Of a stretch of 64,000 nucleotides of DNA, positions 1 through 11,737 are shown in pieces. Under the pieces are notes generated by a model. The model searched no databases, had not been told where the DNA came from, and was given only the letters and a program-made list of their open reading frames with translations. The first letter of the stretch is position 1, and the number at the start of each line of letters is the position of its first letter. Origin of the DNA: Ascarosepion bandense (lineage: Eukaryota; Mollusca; Cephalopoda; Sepiida; Sepiidae); contig JBBBDQ010001279.1 in assembly GCA_037127315.1 (NCBI GenBank), positions 1,491,001 through 1,555,000 on the forward strand. The letters are read 5' to 3'. The translations under genes were made by a program, and so were the position numbers.

Positions 1-110
1 CATTTAAAGGAATGTGGTAGGGATTTTCAAAAGGAGAACGAGGGCAGAATGGAAAGTATGAAGGGGATTGACGGGAAAAATAAATCGGCAAAGAGAAAAG
101 GAGGCTAAAT
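1..110. other. Unassigned left edge
   Basis: No coding or repeat signature could be recognised here. The purine-rich sequence runs directly into the 46-bp minisatellite. Confidence 0.3.
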
Positions 111-566
111 AGACGTAATTGGGCAGAACGAAATCCCAGTCTCGGCCAGGCTGAATATACGTACTTGGGCAGAATGAAGTCCTAGACTAAGCCAGGCTGA
201 ATAGATGCACTTGGACAGAATAAAATCCCAGTCTCGGCCAGACGTACTTGGGCAGAATGAAGTCCCAGACCGGTCAGGTTGAATAGACGTATTTGGGCAA
301 AATGAAATCCCACACTCAGCCAGGATGAATAGACGTGTTGAGGTAGAATGAAGTCACAGACTCGGCCAGGATGAATAGACGTACTTGGGCAGATTAAAAT
401 TCCAGTCTCAGCCAGACTTACTTGTGCAGAATAAAATCCCAGACTCGGCCAGGCTGAATAGACCTACTTGGGCAGAATGAGAAGCCAAACTTGGTCAAGC
501 TGAATAGGCGTACTTGGGCAGAATGAAATCGCAGACACGACTCAGTCAAGCTGAATACACGTACTT
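110..566. repeat. 46-bp minisatellite, diverged block A
   Basis: Degenerate tandem units built on the pattern GACGTACTTGGGCAGAATGA followed by a CCCAGACTCGGCCAGGCTG-like stretch. Units are about 46 bp with internal losses. It is the same family as block B at 1436-2030 but with older sequence; a LINE-A fragment separates the two. Open frames here are artefacts of the repeat. Confidence 0.8.
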
Positions 567-1275
567 TTTTTTTAAATATATAACCATTTCACCCCAAGTT
601 ATGTAGGACTGCCAATGGTGCGCGGGTGGTTACAGAGAGAGAAAAACAGGGTACAGGGATACCGAAGAAAAGAAGGAATTTAGGGAGGTGGATTGGATTG
701 GCGAGGTAGATGGGATTTAGGGAGGTAGGAGATAGCAATTGACGTTGCATTTAAACTTTTGGAGATTTCTATCAGGGAAGCAAGTACACGGAAGGGAGTT
801 CCACAGACTGGATGCGCGAGAAAGAAACTGTAGGAATAGAAGTGGCGGTAAAATCTGACCATTTTGATGCCAATCTAGTATCATGAGTTGGGGCACCAGA
901 GAAAGAAACTTGTTAGAGTAAAAGCTGGGAAAATATTTGTAGAAAAGACAGAAGGAAGCCACATTCCGTCGGCGAGGAAGAGGCTGAAGACGAGCTACCA
1001 AGTCAAGACCGATTTCGTTGCAGATCCTCCACTGGATTTTGTCGAGAACCTCGAGATGAATCGTGGGAGCAGATATGACAAAAATATTCAATTCACAGAT
1101 GTGCGAGATGGATTTTGTTGAGAAAACCTTTCTGGCCCGACAGAGTGACCTAACCTACCTAGTATCTATTGATCAATGTAGTCTTTACATTTGAAGTCGG
1201 TTGAAAGATTGAGGCCAAGGAGGCGCAGTGTGTTACTTTTTAAGAGACTAGCGCCATCCACCTTGATGGAAGGTA
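567..1275 (-). mobile_element. LINE-A fragment (CR1/Jockey-group non-LTR retrotransposon), 3' part
   Basis: Read on the minus strand, this is the C-terminal part of the LINE-A reverse transcriptase followed by its 3' UTR. It shares the block ending in TRxSRLWNSLP and FKC(K/N)VN with the intact copy at 61.4 kb, and ends in CTTGGGGTGAAATG plus an A-run (T-run at 566-573 on the plus strand). The frame is broken. The 5' limit near 1275 is approximate; 1276-1435 is unassigned. The insertion splits the 46-bp minisatellite. Confidence 0.75.
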
Positions 1276-1435
1276 GGAACTGGCTACATCAGAAATATCA
1301 TTGATAGAGATCAGGAAAAGAGCAGAATCTAGGGCTTTGAGGAATGCCCGCATCGGATGAAAGGATCTGGAAGCTTGCCCGTTAAAAAGACCTTTATTTC
1401 ACGATTCGATAAAAAGGATCGAATTAAATCGATCA

Positions 1436-2030
1436 ATTGTCCTGGGTAGAATGAAAAGCTAGACTCGAACAAGCTGAATAGACGTACTTAAGTAGAATGA
1501 AAAGCCACACTCGGACAAGCTAAATAGACGTACTTGGGTAGAATGAAAATCCACACTCGGACAAGATGAATAGACGTACTTGGATAGAATGAAAAGCCAC
1601 ACTCGGACAAGATGAATAAACGCACTTGGGTAGAATGAAAAGCCAAACTCGGACAAGATGAATAAACGTACTTGGGTAGAATGAAAAGCCACACTCGGAC
1701 AAGATGAATAAACGTACTTGGGTAGAATGAAAAGCCACACTCGGACAAGCTAAATTGACATACTTGGATTAAATGAAAAGCCACACTCGGACAAGATGAA
1801 TAGACGTACTTGGATAGAATGAAAAGCCACACTCGGACAAGATGAATAAACGTACTTGGGTAGAATGAAAAGCCACACTCTGAAAAACTGAATAGACGTA
1901 CTTGGATAGAATGAAAAGCCACACTCGGACAAGATGAATAAACGTACTTGGATAGAATGAAAAACCACACTCGGACAAGCTAAATAGACGTAATTTGGTA
2001 GAATGAAAAACCAACCTCGCACAGGCTGAA
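1436..2030. repeat. 46-bp minisatellite, block B (about 13 units)
   Basis: Well-conserved tandem units of 46 bp (for example, unit starts at 1681 and 1727) with core GAATGAAAAGCCACACTCGG followed by ACAAGATGAATAAACGTACT. Because 46 is not a multiple of three and the minus strand lacks stops, all three minus frames stay open and encode a 46-residue periodic Phe/Leu/Ser/Val peptide. I treat these frames as repeat artefacts, not genes. Confidence 0.9.
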
Positions 2031-2059
2031 CAGAAGTACACAGAAAGAAGAGTCATGAG

Positions 2060-2125
2060 GCAACATAACATTCTACAAAAGGATACTGAGAATACCATCG
2101 ACTGAACATGTGAGAAATAATACTT
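2060..2125 (+). mobile_element. LINE-B scrap
   Basis: A short stretch matches the region encoding the YRRMLRIPWTEHV motif of the RTE-like LINE-B copy at 37.8 kb. It directly abuts the 46-bp minisatellite. Nothing else is recognisable up to about 2430. Confidence 0.5.
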
Positions 2126-2429
2126 AAACTTAGTATTATTAAAAAAAAGTTGAAATTTCTTGAGCAGATATTGAGGAAAGAAGGTTCAGAAAATTCGATA
2201 TAGACAATACATATGGAAGATTAGACGAAAACCTACATGACTGGTAAAACAGGGATTAAAAGAGATAGGAAAAAGACAAATATTACTAAGATCTACACAG
2301 GACAAGAAGTTGTGAAGACTTATGATCACTAACGTTTTGAAGGAACACAACTCAAAAAAGAGTTTATGTTTTATGAAGGTAATGTTTTGGCTTATACAGT
2401 GGCAATGTTGGACGCAAAAAAGAATCATT

Positions 2430-2690
2430 TTTGCTTGAGAAACTTCTGGGAACCATTTTTGAATGAGGATAGAAAATGCCGAAATCCGAAGTGTGCATCG
2501 GACTAGCGAAAGAAGCAGACTAAAAGCTAATCAAGGTGCTGAGTAATGGGATAATTTCGTTAGAAACAAAGAAAAGAGTGCTGGATTGCTATGTGATATG
2601 TGGCACTGGACTAGCAAAAGAAGCATTCCAAAAGCTAAGTGATAAAACAATTTCGTCAGAAACAAAGAACAGAGATGGTGAATATATAAT
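2430..2690 (+). mobile_element. LINE-B fragment with short duplication
   Basis: Two imperfect copies of the LINE-B segment encoding (A)KEAFQKLS...ISLETKKRVLDCYV lie about 100 bp apart (near 2500 and 2610). The reading frames are broken. This corresponds to the region just after the LINE-B reverse transcriptase thumb, seen intact at 37.6 kb. Confidence 0.55.
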
Positions 2691-2869
2691 AATTCCCGCT
2701 CACTCAGTAATTACAGGTGGGTGCAGTACTGATGAACAATGCCGACTCAATACCTGAACAACTCAGCACCAGAAAAATATAATCTTTTTTGCAACCGAAT
2801 AAAAATAATGTATTAAATATTAAAACCTTAATTAGTGAATATTTTTTTAAAAAAAGGTATCTGAAAAAG

Positions 2870-3100
2870 CGGTTGCGGCACAAGTGGAGATTTTGAGCCC
2901 TTAAGCTCAGCGAAAAATATCCCGTAAACCCGGCTTAAGGTTAGGTCGGGCTCTCGTCTGTTCACTCCAAACGTGGAGCCACGCTTGGGTTCCTCTCCGT
3001 CTGGCGGTAAAAGAAAGTGGCGGTTCATTCGAAAATAAACCAGTCGACACAAGGTGGAAGCCATACAAGATCAATTAAAGTGGGAATTCTGAGTCAAAAG
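2870..3100 (+). mobile_element. R7 element copy (structured, non-autonomous)
   Basis: Shares blocks with the R7 copies at 25787-26028 and 31050-31480: GAGCCCTTAAGCTCAG, the AAAATATCC(C/T)GTA stretch, GGTCGGGCT, the GGAGCC...GGGTTCCT hairpin arms, and ACACAAGGT...AAAGTGG. No open frame of note, no A-tail. The class is unknown. Confidence 0.5.
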
Positions 3101-5285
3101 TATCTCGGAAGACCTTATGTATTTCGAATGGGATCACGAGAGAAAAAAATTGTATTAATTATTTTAGCAGGTATATGTTGTTTGATCCTAACATCCAAGC
3201 TAGGAGTCTCTACTCATTTTCGATAATTAACTTTTAAATTGAATTTTTTAAAATAAAAACACGTTTTCTTGAAATTTTTATTTTAGTTTATTGAAAGCTA
3301 AGTGATTAAATTTACTATTTTCAGCAAAATACTCTGGAGTATTTCGAACAGAAATTATTTTGATTGGAATCTAAAAATTTTTCAATTTTTTTTACTCTTT
3401 CAATTTTTCGGCCAGTTTTAAGTGATCGACACATTTGTAAACAAAAGTTAATTCTCGGTTTTAAAAATCTTGCAAAAATAAAATATGCATCTGTGACACA
3501 TTATTTTTGAAAAATTAGCAAATTTAATGTTAAATTAATCAGATTTACACATGTATTACTTATTTATAGCGCGAAATTTAGAATAAAACTATTTCTTAAA
3601 CATAGACTTCAATATTCTGACCTTTCCACTGTATGTGTTGCCAGATGTGAGATAAGAAAAGTGTATGACGATCACTAGTGACATAATTGTAAATTTTTTT
3701 CCTGTAAGTGGAAGAAACCCTAAAATACATGATCTTTTAATTTATACATAGAAATTACCATACAAAACAACTTCAGATACACAAAAAAATAAAAATTATT
3801 TTAAAAATAGGAAGGCACGACGATTTGTATTAAACTTTTGAATTTTCGATTAGTAAATATAATCTTCGCTTAATAAGTTTATAAAGTAACCCCAACAAAT
3901 CTTTTAAGTATTTTAAAAATATTTTTGAAACTTTATAAATTATTATAATTTAAAAAAATGAAAACACTTCTTGTAAAAATTCATTATTAACCGCAAAAAA
4001 ATCTCTATCTTCAGACTATAATGTCATGCATTAATATTTTTTATTTAATTAAAAGCTTATCAAATTAAATGATATCATAGTTATATTGCATTTTTTATTT
4101 TACTATTGAGTGCTGATTTTCGGGAATAAAGGCAAAATGTTTCCAAAAAATAATACATGATTTACATTCCCCAATGAGTTCTGCGTTTAACTAACAAAAT
4201 CAATTTTCACAACAAAATTTAATTTCTTAAAATTTCATGAATTTAGGTGGCATGGGGGTAACAGATGTAAAAAAATATTTTTACAATGATAATATATATT
4301 TACAATTAATAATAATAATTTAAAAAATAATTTATTTGTGAATAAGTTCTGAAAGTTTCATTAAAATACGACAATTGATTTTTGCAATAATTTCTAAATC
4401 AATGTGTTTGTCACCATAAAAGAAAAAACTGATTTATATAATATTACGTTTTCCATTGTAACGATTTGGTTACCCGCTAACTAAAATCAAAACAAGAGTT
4501 TTTACCAAAGTTTCAAACATGTTAGAAGGGGTTCAAAATTTTTTAAAAAATAATTAAAAATACTTTGATCTTTCCTCTTAATAATAATAAAAACATTATG
4601 ATGGAAAAAGTTCTTTTTTATTAAGTTTGGGTCCTTTTTTTTAATTTATACTATGTTGTTTTTTTTTTCTTTTTTCTTGAGCGATTTAGTGGAGGTACCT
4701 AATCCAAACGCTGAGTCAGTCTACCTTTGTAGAATATCTATAGAGTTCATTCACTCCTCGAACGTTACTCGTCTTTCTTGCCAGTCTTCTTTCATGCAAT
4801 TTTCTGATCAAATGCCAGATAATTCTCCAATCATCTCTACCCGACTTCCCTTTTGCCACCCAAGTTTAAATGTTACCCAACCGTTTCTATTTATTTTTAG
4901 GTGCCTATTTATACAGGTTGGCTATCAGTCGCCCCCTTAACAGTAGGTCATTCTCTTTATACTTCCTCCAACTCTGTTCACCTTTTCATCTTTTCAAATC
5001 CAAAGGCAAATACTTTGCTCGATGACATGGAAATATATTCACTTTTTCTTCTCTAAAGAACGAACGTTTGTTTATATGAATTCGTTCCTACGTTCCGCAT
5101 CGCCACTTTTGTTAAAGTTTGGAGAGTGTTTTTTAAAAATACATTCGCTTTGAGTTGATTTTTTTCTTTTTCTTTTTTCTTTTTTGTCAAACATATGAAA
5201 GCGTTGTCTTTTCTCACGCCTTATATTTAATGAAAATTATTAATTTACCCCTGCCGTTCAAAATTATAGCATTTTAAATTCTTTA
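3100..5285. other. AT-rich region without recognisable genes
   Basis: Long AT-rich sequence. Open frames are short and show no family signature. I could not see splice-bounded exons or repeats longer than short A/T runs. Confidence 0.5.
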
Positions 5286-5519
5286 ACGAATTCGAATTCC
5301 AGTTGAATTCGTTGCATTCACATACGCGCAAATATCCTTGGTAAAAATATTAATGAGTCGCTTCTTCCTCCAGCTATGTGTTAAATAGCAGGACAGATTG
5401 GGTTGGCCACAGAAAGTAATGGCAACCTACTGTTGGAAAATTTTCTGCCCAGTCAGTTATGTTTCTTTCGAGATATGATCTCCCAAGCGTGTATCACGTA
5501 TGGCACTTAACTGACTGAT
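5286..5519 (+). mobile_element. SINE-G copy, 5'-truncated
   Basis: Matches the SINE-G family body: TTCGAATTCCAGTTGAATTC, ACGCGCAAATA...CTTGG, GGGTTAAATA-type block, CAGGACAGATTGGGTT, and the 3' block CCCAAGCGTGTATCACGTAT then GGCACTTAACTGACTG. The left part of the tRNA-like head is missing. Confidence 0.8.
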
Positions 5520-5599
5520 ATGCTTATTATAAAAAAATTGTCCCTGTGCATTTTCTATTTTTCTTTTTTCACTGATAATTCTCCCAATATAAGTCCCAG

Positions 5600-6204
5600 G
5601 AGCTACGCAAAACAGATCGTTACTGACTGACATTGTAAGCTAGGAAGAGGTAAGAGATTATTGTGATGATATGCATGATAAATATCAATTTACCCTGGAT
5701 TTAAATATACCATAATTGTAGTTTTTCAAGAAAGCATTTCTCTCTGTGTTGATTTTTGTAAGTACGGGCGTCCATACACGACATTATCAAAAAATAGGAG
5801 CCGTAGCTATAGTAAATTTATTGATAATTTTTTACATTTCCTCAACAAGCGTCAATGTCCTCTCGGATGAAGTTTCCTCGTTTATTGAGACTAGTGATCT
5901 GATCGGCGGTGATGGAATATAACCAGTTTGGTTTTGATGGCATTGAATGTAACCAACTAGTTCCCCCGACTGGAAAGTCAATGTTTGATCTGATTATCAA
6001 GAGTTTTAGAGGTACGTCCGTATGTGTGGAACCGACGCACAAGAGGAACTTTCCTCGACTATAACAAACTTAATCTGTTCAGTATAGTGGTCATCCGTTC
6101 CCTTCCCCACATATCTTCATAAACTCTACCTCATAATCTGTAACCCTCCTACCTTGAGTGGCTCTTGGGCCTCGTATACAGAGAGAACAACAGTATATAT
6201 ATAT

Positions 6205-6242
<38 letters not shown>

Positions 6243-6600
6243 CAACTAAAAGCTGATCGTTACTGACTGAAGAGGTAAGAGAATATTGTGATGATGAGTA
6301 TAATATCGGTTGATCATAATTGTAGTTTTCAAGAGAACATTTTCTTGGGAGCATGTTCCAAAAGTAACAATTCTGAGGGGAATAATCTGAGTGGAAATTG
6401 TTTTTCTGTCAAAGGACAACGGGAACCTAACTGTCAAGGTCTAAATATCGGTTGACCCTGGATTTATATATGTCATAATTGTAGTTTTCAAGAAAGCATT
6501 CTCTTGGAAGTATGTTCCAAAAGTAACAATTCCGGGGGAATAAACTGTCTTAGTGGAAACTGTTTTATATACTTGGGGGAAATTACCGACTTCCTGATGA
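5600..6600. repeat. Locally triplicated sequence with GA and TA microsatellites
   Basis: Three partial copies (about 5619-5760, 6257-6420, 6430-6560) share GATCGTTACTGACTGA, GTAAGAGA...TATTGTGATGAT and CATAATTGTAGTTTTCAAG. A (GA)n tract sits at about 6205-6241. No coding content is recognised. Confidence 0.55.
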
Positions 6601-6654
6601 TTGCATTCACGTATATGAAACTGTAGTCGCGATCGGTCATGTTTAGCGGTAATC

Positions 6655-6844
6655 AGTATATATATATATATATAGTTTTAAGGCATGGTTGAAGTGCTGA
6701 ATATCAGGGATAGAGCGTATGTGAATATAAAAGTGTACATTGAAGTCAACATCAAACGCCAACAGTCTGTTTCATGCTTAAACGCATTTTAAGGCCTGAA
6801 GATTGAGTTTAAACATGAAACAAACTTTCACCGCTAAGCGATGA

Positions 6845-6880
<36 letters not shown>
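6655..6880. repeat. TA and CA microsatellites
   Basis: A (TA)n tract at about 6657-6674 and a (CA)n tract at about 6846-6880 flank low-complexity sequence. Confidence 0.85.
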
Positions 6881-6881
<1 letters not shown>

Positions 6882-7062
6882 TCTATTTTTAAACCCGTCT
6901 CGAAAAACCCACCGAGTATAAACGCGGAGGGGAAAAAATGGAAACAAAAAAAAAGAAACGAACTAAGTACTTAAACATGAGTCAAAGTACTCGTCGAAAA
7001 AAAAAAACCCGAGTCGAGAACCCTAACACTTAAAGCGCTCAATACCATAGCAGAGCAAACAA

Positions 7063-7198
7063 ATAAGTATGAATCTAACCTAGAGCCAACGGACCTACCT
7101 AGGTTTCACCTAACGGATCGTCAGAGTCAACTTGCCCTGACGATCCGTTAGGTAAAACCTAGGTAGGTCCGTTGGCTCTAGGTTAGATTCATACTTAT
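7063..7198. repeat. Near-perfect 62-bp palindrome with 12-nt loop
   Basis: The left arm 7063-7124 and right arm 7137-7198 are reverse complements with a single mismatch, separated by 7125-7136. The arms contain CTAGAGCCAACGGACCTACC and its complement. The right arm runs straight into a SINE-L copy. Confidence 0.95.
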
Positions 7199-7700
7199 AT
7201 ATATTACGGAAAGTTCCTGAGATTAACGAAATGAAATTAACAACCGACATATTTACTTTATTTGTTTGAACATTATTTTTAATGAATACTCGTATTGAAG
7301 TAGATATTCTGTTTTTAATTAATATATATTTCTAGCGACCTGATTATGTATGAGATATTCTGTTACGAAAATGTGTCATTTGGCAGGATTCGAACCTGCG
7401 ACCCCTAACAACATATAATTAGAAACAGAATATCAACTCTCCGGAACTTTCCGTGACATTGTCTGTTTACATTTGTTTACATTTGTGATCATGGTCGAGC
7501 GGTCTAAAACGCGCCAGTTTAATTGGTGGCTATGTTGTTAGGGATCGCAGGTTCGAATCTTGCTGAATGACACGTATTTTCGTAACAAAATTTCTCATAA
7601 ATAATCAGGCCGGTATAAATATGCTGTTTAATTAAAAACAGAATATCTACTTAAATCCGAGTATCCATTAAAAATAATATTCAAACAAATAATTTAGACA
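7198..7700. mobile_element. SINE-L inverted pair (tRNA-Leu-like heads)
   Basis: Two copies of SINE-L face each other. The left copy has its B box on the minus strand (GGATTCGAACC at about 7387); the right copy reads plus from about 7484 with A-box-like TGGTCGAGCGGTCTAAAACG, an anticodon-arm-like GCGCCAG stretch and B box GGTTCGAATC. The long variable region resembles class II tRNA (Leu/Ser). Outer arms share TTTGTTTGAACATTATTTTT and ACAGAATATCTACT. Confidence 0.75.
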
Positions 7701-8031
7701 AAGACACTCACATATTATAAAAACTAATTTGTTTAAAATAAATAATAAACATTTTTTAATAAATAAGTAAATTTTAAACACACGAACACACATAACCAAA
7801 ACTCCAAACGCTAATGCTAAACCAAGAGTAGCAATAAATAAATCATACTATACACTGGAACAGACATACACCCTAAACGCACATCGCACACACAAACACA
7901 CATGAACGAATACAGGATGGCAATTAAAAGGAAAATATAGAGAGAGCAATAAGCAATTGAAGCAGGCAGATAAAATGGCGCCCACTATCACTTTAAGAGA
8001 GATACTAAAACGCCAAATCCTGCTATCGGTC

Positions 8032-8036
<5 letters not shown>

Positions 8037-8076
<40 letters not shown>
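8037..8076. repeat. (CA)n microsatellite
   Basis: An uninterrupted CA dinucleotide tract. Flanking sequence from 7700 to 8310 has no gene that I can support. Confidence 0.95.
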
Positions 8077-8078
<2 letters not shown>

Positions 8079-8309
8079 CAATTAACGGCAGCAGTAGCAA
8101 CGAAAGATGGCCATTCGATGAAAGGCACGGACCACGTACGGACGTGAAATTAAGCTCTCCAAACATTCTGAAATTGAGACTATCATCTCGAAATATTAAT
8201 GATTAATAAATAGGTAATACCCAACAACTTCATTACATTCCTTTATTTTTCTAAACGCATTGGGGTAGCCTTCAAAACCTACCCATACATCCATTTAAAC
8301 ATTATATTT

Positions 8310-8465
8310 TCCTAACAAAATTTCTCGATAATTCAGACCGGTAGAGATAGATATACTGTACTGTTTAATTATTAAAAAAACAAAAGCAAACAAAAACAGA
8401 GCGTCTATTCAAATACGAGTATCCATTAAAAGTAATATTTAAAAATATAATTTAAAATAATATGT
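8310..8465 (+). mobile_element. SINE-L tail fragment
   Basis: Carries the SINE-L tail blocks TAACAAAATTTCTCG, CAGACCGGTA and the ACGAGTATCCATTAAAA block, without the tRNA-like head. Confidence 0.65.
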
Positions 8466-8680
8466 CTATTTAATCCATTTCGTATATATATATATATATA
8501 TTATCCTACGTCTGTAGCATAATAGTGCATGAAACTCTGAGTCGTGCAATATTTATTAATATATACTTAATAGCTATTATATTACATTGAGCACTGTTTT
8601 ATTAATACCGGAAAATTTTTCTATATGTGCGTGTACCTTCTTGTATACCCATATGTATATTTACTCATATCCACACACAC

Positions 8681-8682
<2 letters not shown>

Positions 8683-8731
<49 letters not shown>

Positions 8732-8800
8732 GGATTAATTCAAAGATGTTGAATGGCCATTTCGAAATGGCCATTCAACATCTTTGAATTAATCCTTTTT
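8683..8800. repeat. (TA)n tract followed by perfect 37-bp-arm palindrome
   Basis: A TA run (8683-8726) abuts a loopless perfect palindrome at 8727-8800, centred between 8763 and 8764 in TTCGAA. Each arm carries AGGATTAATTCAAAGATG and ends in GGCCATTTC/GAAATGGCC. Another TA run lies at about 8946-8987. Confidence 0.95.
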
Positions 8801-8951
8801 TAATATATATTTGCTCTGTAATATTTTATTACATGGAGCTCTCTTCCTGTATAATTTTTTAATATTAAAATAAATTTTTAATATTAATTAGGATCGGGTT
8901 TTTTGGAATTTACCTTCCTGCTTTTTTCCCTTGGATTGAAGTATCTGAATT

Positions 8952-8991
<40 letters not shown>

Positions 8992-9284
8992 TATTACTTT
9001 AAAACATGTGAAAAAACATTTTTTTCACATGTTCTAACCTAATAATTAATAATAAATATTCATTGCTGCATTTTTATATTAAGCACTGTTTAAAATTCAT
9101 GTTTTGAACGTTGCAATTATTTTCTTCCTTCCACAGTGAATTTACGTCCAGGTTTTACATTTCATCTTACTTGCTAGATCTATTGTCCAATGTGGAATAT
9201 TTAGTAACAAAAGTTGTGTAAACATGAACAGAAAGAAAAAAAGAAGAGAAATTAAATCGATGAGACTATAAATCTAGACTCTAG

Positions 9285-9440
9285 AGCATGTAAGATTGCA
9301 CTCTATTCTGGGCTGGTTGGCCTTGTGCCACAATCTAAGCTGCGCTTAAAAATCTCTCTTCTAGGCTTGTTGGCCTTGTGCCACATCTAAGCTGCGATTA
9401 GATAATCCCTATTCTGTGTTCGTTCGTTGATGTCGATGCT
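9285..9440 (+). mobile_element. SINE-C partial copies, tandem
   Basis: Two adjacent partial units share GTTGGCCTTGTGCCACA and TCTAAGCTGCG(C/A)TTA, the body of the SINE-C family also found at 17.87, 19.97 and (minus strand) 51.52 kb. The tRNA-like head is missing here. Confidence 0.7.
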
Positions 9441-10000
9441 TCATTTTTACAGGTCGGAATGTGACCCCTTATTTTCCTGTGCGAACTAAGATATCTAGTT
9501 TCGTAATATGAGCGTTTACAGACGTGAATTAAAAATATAGATAAAATACTTCAGAAAGAAACCTGCTGCTAATCGTGAGTGAACCACAGCTGAAGGCCAA
9601 ATCGAAAACGAGACCGGCGTGGAGGAGAAGGTGGTTGTGGAGACGAAATTCGTTAACCAACGTGATTAATGCTTCTTTGATGTTAGTCGGGTAAATCTGC
9701 ATTGAGGCAAATGTCTCCTTTGAAGTTCGGCTAAGAGGAAAACAAAGAGACGAGATCAGAGAAGTTTCTCTTTTGCTGTGGAGTCTTCAGAGTATAGTCT
9801 TCTTCTTCTCTCTTCTTTTGTGTACTACGTCTCTTCTGGACGTTTCCGATTTTAGCTCTCCACAATTTCCCCACTTTTGTAATCAATAAGCAGCTAGGAA
9901 AGTTCTCCCGATTGAATCAACGACCACATGACCGAGACCGGCTTTATTTGACCAACAAGACACTACGCATCAATGCATTCCTATGTGAAGCTGTGCAACG
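9440..10000. other. No gene seen
   Basis: Mixed-composition sequence without repeat family, exon or open frame that I could support. Confidence 0.4.
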
Positions 10001-10625
10001 AACGTACGACCATATCTGGTCAGGGGATTGACGTTGATGAGAAATACTAGATATGTGAAAGTTCCTCAAATGACCCTACGACCATACCTGATCATGGGAT
10101 TGATGTTGAGAAATACTAGATATGAGCCAGATATGAGAAAGGAACTGGTCATTTGCTCAGATACGCAATGACCCTACGATCATATTTGGTCACGGTATTG
10201 GATATCGGCTCGGAACGAGAAACCGGAGAGCCGAGTTCGAATTCCAGTTGAATCCATTGTATTCACTTACGCGCAAATACCCTTGGGAAAGGTATTAATC
10301 CGTCTCTTCCTCCCAGTTATGGGTTAAATAGCAGGACAGATTGGGTTCTATAGCCTTGGTCGGCAACCAGTCTACCGCAGAAAGCAATGGCAACCTACTG
10401 CGGGATAATCTTCTGCCCGGTTAGTCATGTCTCTTTCGAGACATGATCGCCCAAGCGTGTATCATGTATGGCACTTAACTGGCTGATTGATGTTGATGAG
10501 AAATACTAGATATCTGAGCCAGATACGTGTTAACGGAACTGGTCAACTGCTCCAAAAAATCCTACAACCAAAGGTGGTTATGGGATTGATCTTGATGAGG
10601 AATAAAAGATACGCAAAAGCTGATT
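10000..10625. repeat. Degenerate tandem repeat interrupted by SINE-G
   Basis: Units of roughly 80-100 bp share GACCCTACGACCATA, TGGTCA.GG(G/T)ATTG and ATGAGAAATACTAGATAT at 10000-10200 and resume at 10488-10625 after the SINE-G insertion. The junction repeats ATTG on both sides, a possible short target duplication. Confidence 0.6.
10200..10487 (+). mobile_element. SINE-G copy (tRNA-derived SINE)
   Basis: Nearly full length. It starts GGATATCGGCTCGGAACGAG, has a B-box-like GAGTTCGAATTCC, then the family body with CAGGACAGATTGGGTTCTAT, AAGCAATGGCAACCTACTGC, and the 3' block with CGAGACATGATCGCCCAAGC. It is non-coding and would depend on a partner LINE for retrotransposition. It sits inside a degenerate tandem repeat. 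Confidence 0.85.
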
Positions 10626-10654
10626 GTAACAATTATTATACACACGGATATAAT

Positions 10655-10870
10655 TTATTCCTTGTTCTGAACTTCAGAAACACGGGGTCGTATTATACTT
10701 AATGATGTTATTCACTGTTTTTAGGTTCAGTAATACGGGTTCGTTTTATACTTAAGGATGTAATTTAATCCCTGTTTTTAACTTTAGAATCATGGAGTTG
10801 TATTACAATCAAGCATGTAATTTCTGACCTGTTTTTAGGTTTAGAAACACGGGATTCAAGCCAAGTACTG
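10655..10870 (+). repeat. R9 tandem repeat (about 60-bp units)
   Basis: About four degenerate units share CTTCAGAAACACGGG, GT(A/T)TTATACTTAA and TGATGTAATTTAATCCCTG. A further copy of the same sequence lies at 61115-61215, next to Penelope fragments. Confidence 0.6.
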
Positions 10871-11735
10871 TTTATTCGGCTTTTCTTTTTAGGTGTCTGT
10901 AAAAGCGATCGTTTCCGACGGAAACAGGACAAAATCCCAATGGACAAAATTCCAGCCTCTTATTCTCAAAGTGGACAAAATTCCCGTGTCATAAATAAAT
11001 GCCTAATTTATACACAGAAACAAATTTAACATTGAAAACTCAAGCAACTTTTAATTCAAATTTTAAAGTGAAATTGAGACAATAATAACAATTTTCAATA
11101 TATACACTCTATATGAACAATATCAAATATTTGCATTTCAATGCAAAATGAAACAATATACAGAATTTCCTATATTCTTATATGCACACTATCTAATATA
11201 TACACTACAAGGTCAAACTGATACGTAAAACACGAATGTCCAATATATTTAAATGCATAATCATGAATGATCAGTTGAAACACATGCATGACAACGAATA
11301 TAAATTTATGTTATCTTGATATAGTATAATTAGGCGAATTGCCTTTACAACATAATATTATTAATCAATCTTATACGAAACTGAGATTTGTTCATTTTTG
11401 GAATAAGAAGCTTGGATTTCTGTTCACATCAGTCAACTTGAAAGTGCCTGGTTTGCAAGCTCCTCGTTTTCAGAGACCACAAACTTATTTTACTTTTCAA
11501 ACAGGATAACTCAAATTTATTTGACCTTAAGGACTAACAAACTTTAGTGAGAACGATGAAATCAACCGTTTCCATACAGAAAGACCTAAGATCAAAAATG
11601 GCTTCGTGACATTTTCTGCTGATCATTGTTGTACTCCCTGCAACGAAAAAAACAACAAACAAACAAACAAACAAAACAAAAAACAACCCAAAAGCCCTAC
11701 ATTCAAACACTTTTTACACAGAGAAAGTTTTAAGT
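10870..11735. other. No gene seen; contains one half of a local duplication
   Basis: AT-rich sequence. About 11258-11410 is similar to 12745-12925 (shared CATAATCATGAATG, GCATGACAACGAAT and GTTATCTTGATATAGTAT), showing that a segment was duplicated around the intervening SINE and LINE sequences. Confidence 0.5.
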
Positions 11736-11737
11736 AA

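Noticed and set aside
1459..2098. Overlapping minus-strand open frames of 60-160 codons with repeated Phe/Leu/Val/Ser motifs
   Set aside because: They are frame readings of a 46-bp tandem repeat that has no minus-strand stop codons.
4653..4940. 95-codon plus-strand frame starting with a hydrophobic stretch
   Set aside because: The apparent signal peptide comes from a T-rich run; no domain, homologue or splice context recognised.
6592..6635. CTGATGATTGC ... GAAACTGTAG resembling a hammerhead
   Set aside because: Stem I does not pair flush with the core or site, and stem II is poor.
6785..6835. Hammerhead-like string CTGAAGA ... GAAAC at about 6796-6818
   Set aside because: No stem I partner flush with the core and only a weak stem II; likely chance.
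7484..7575. Functional tRNA-Leu gene
   Set aside because: Acceptor stem does not close, the anticodon arm is irregular, and related copies are embedded in a repeated element; it is a tRNA-derived SINE head.
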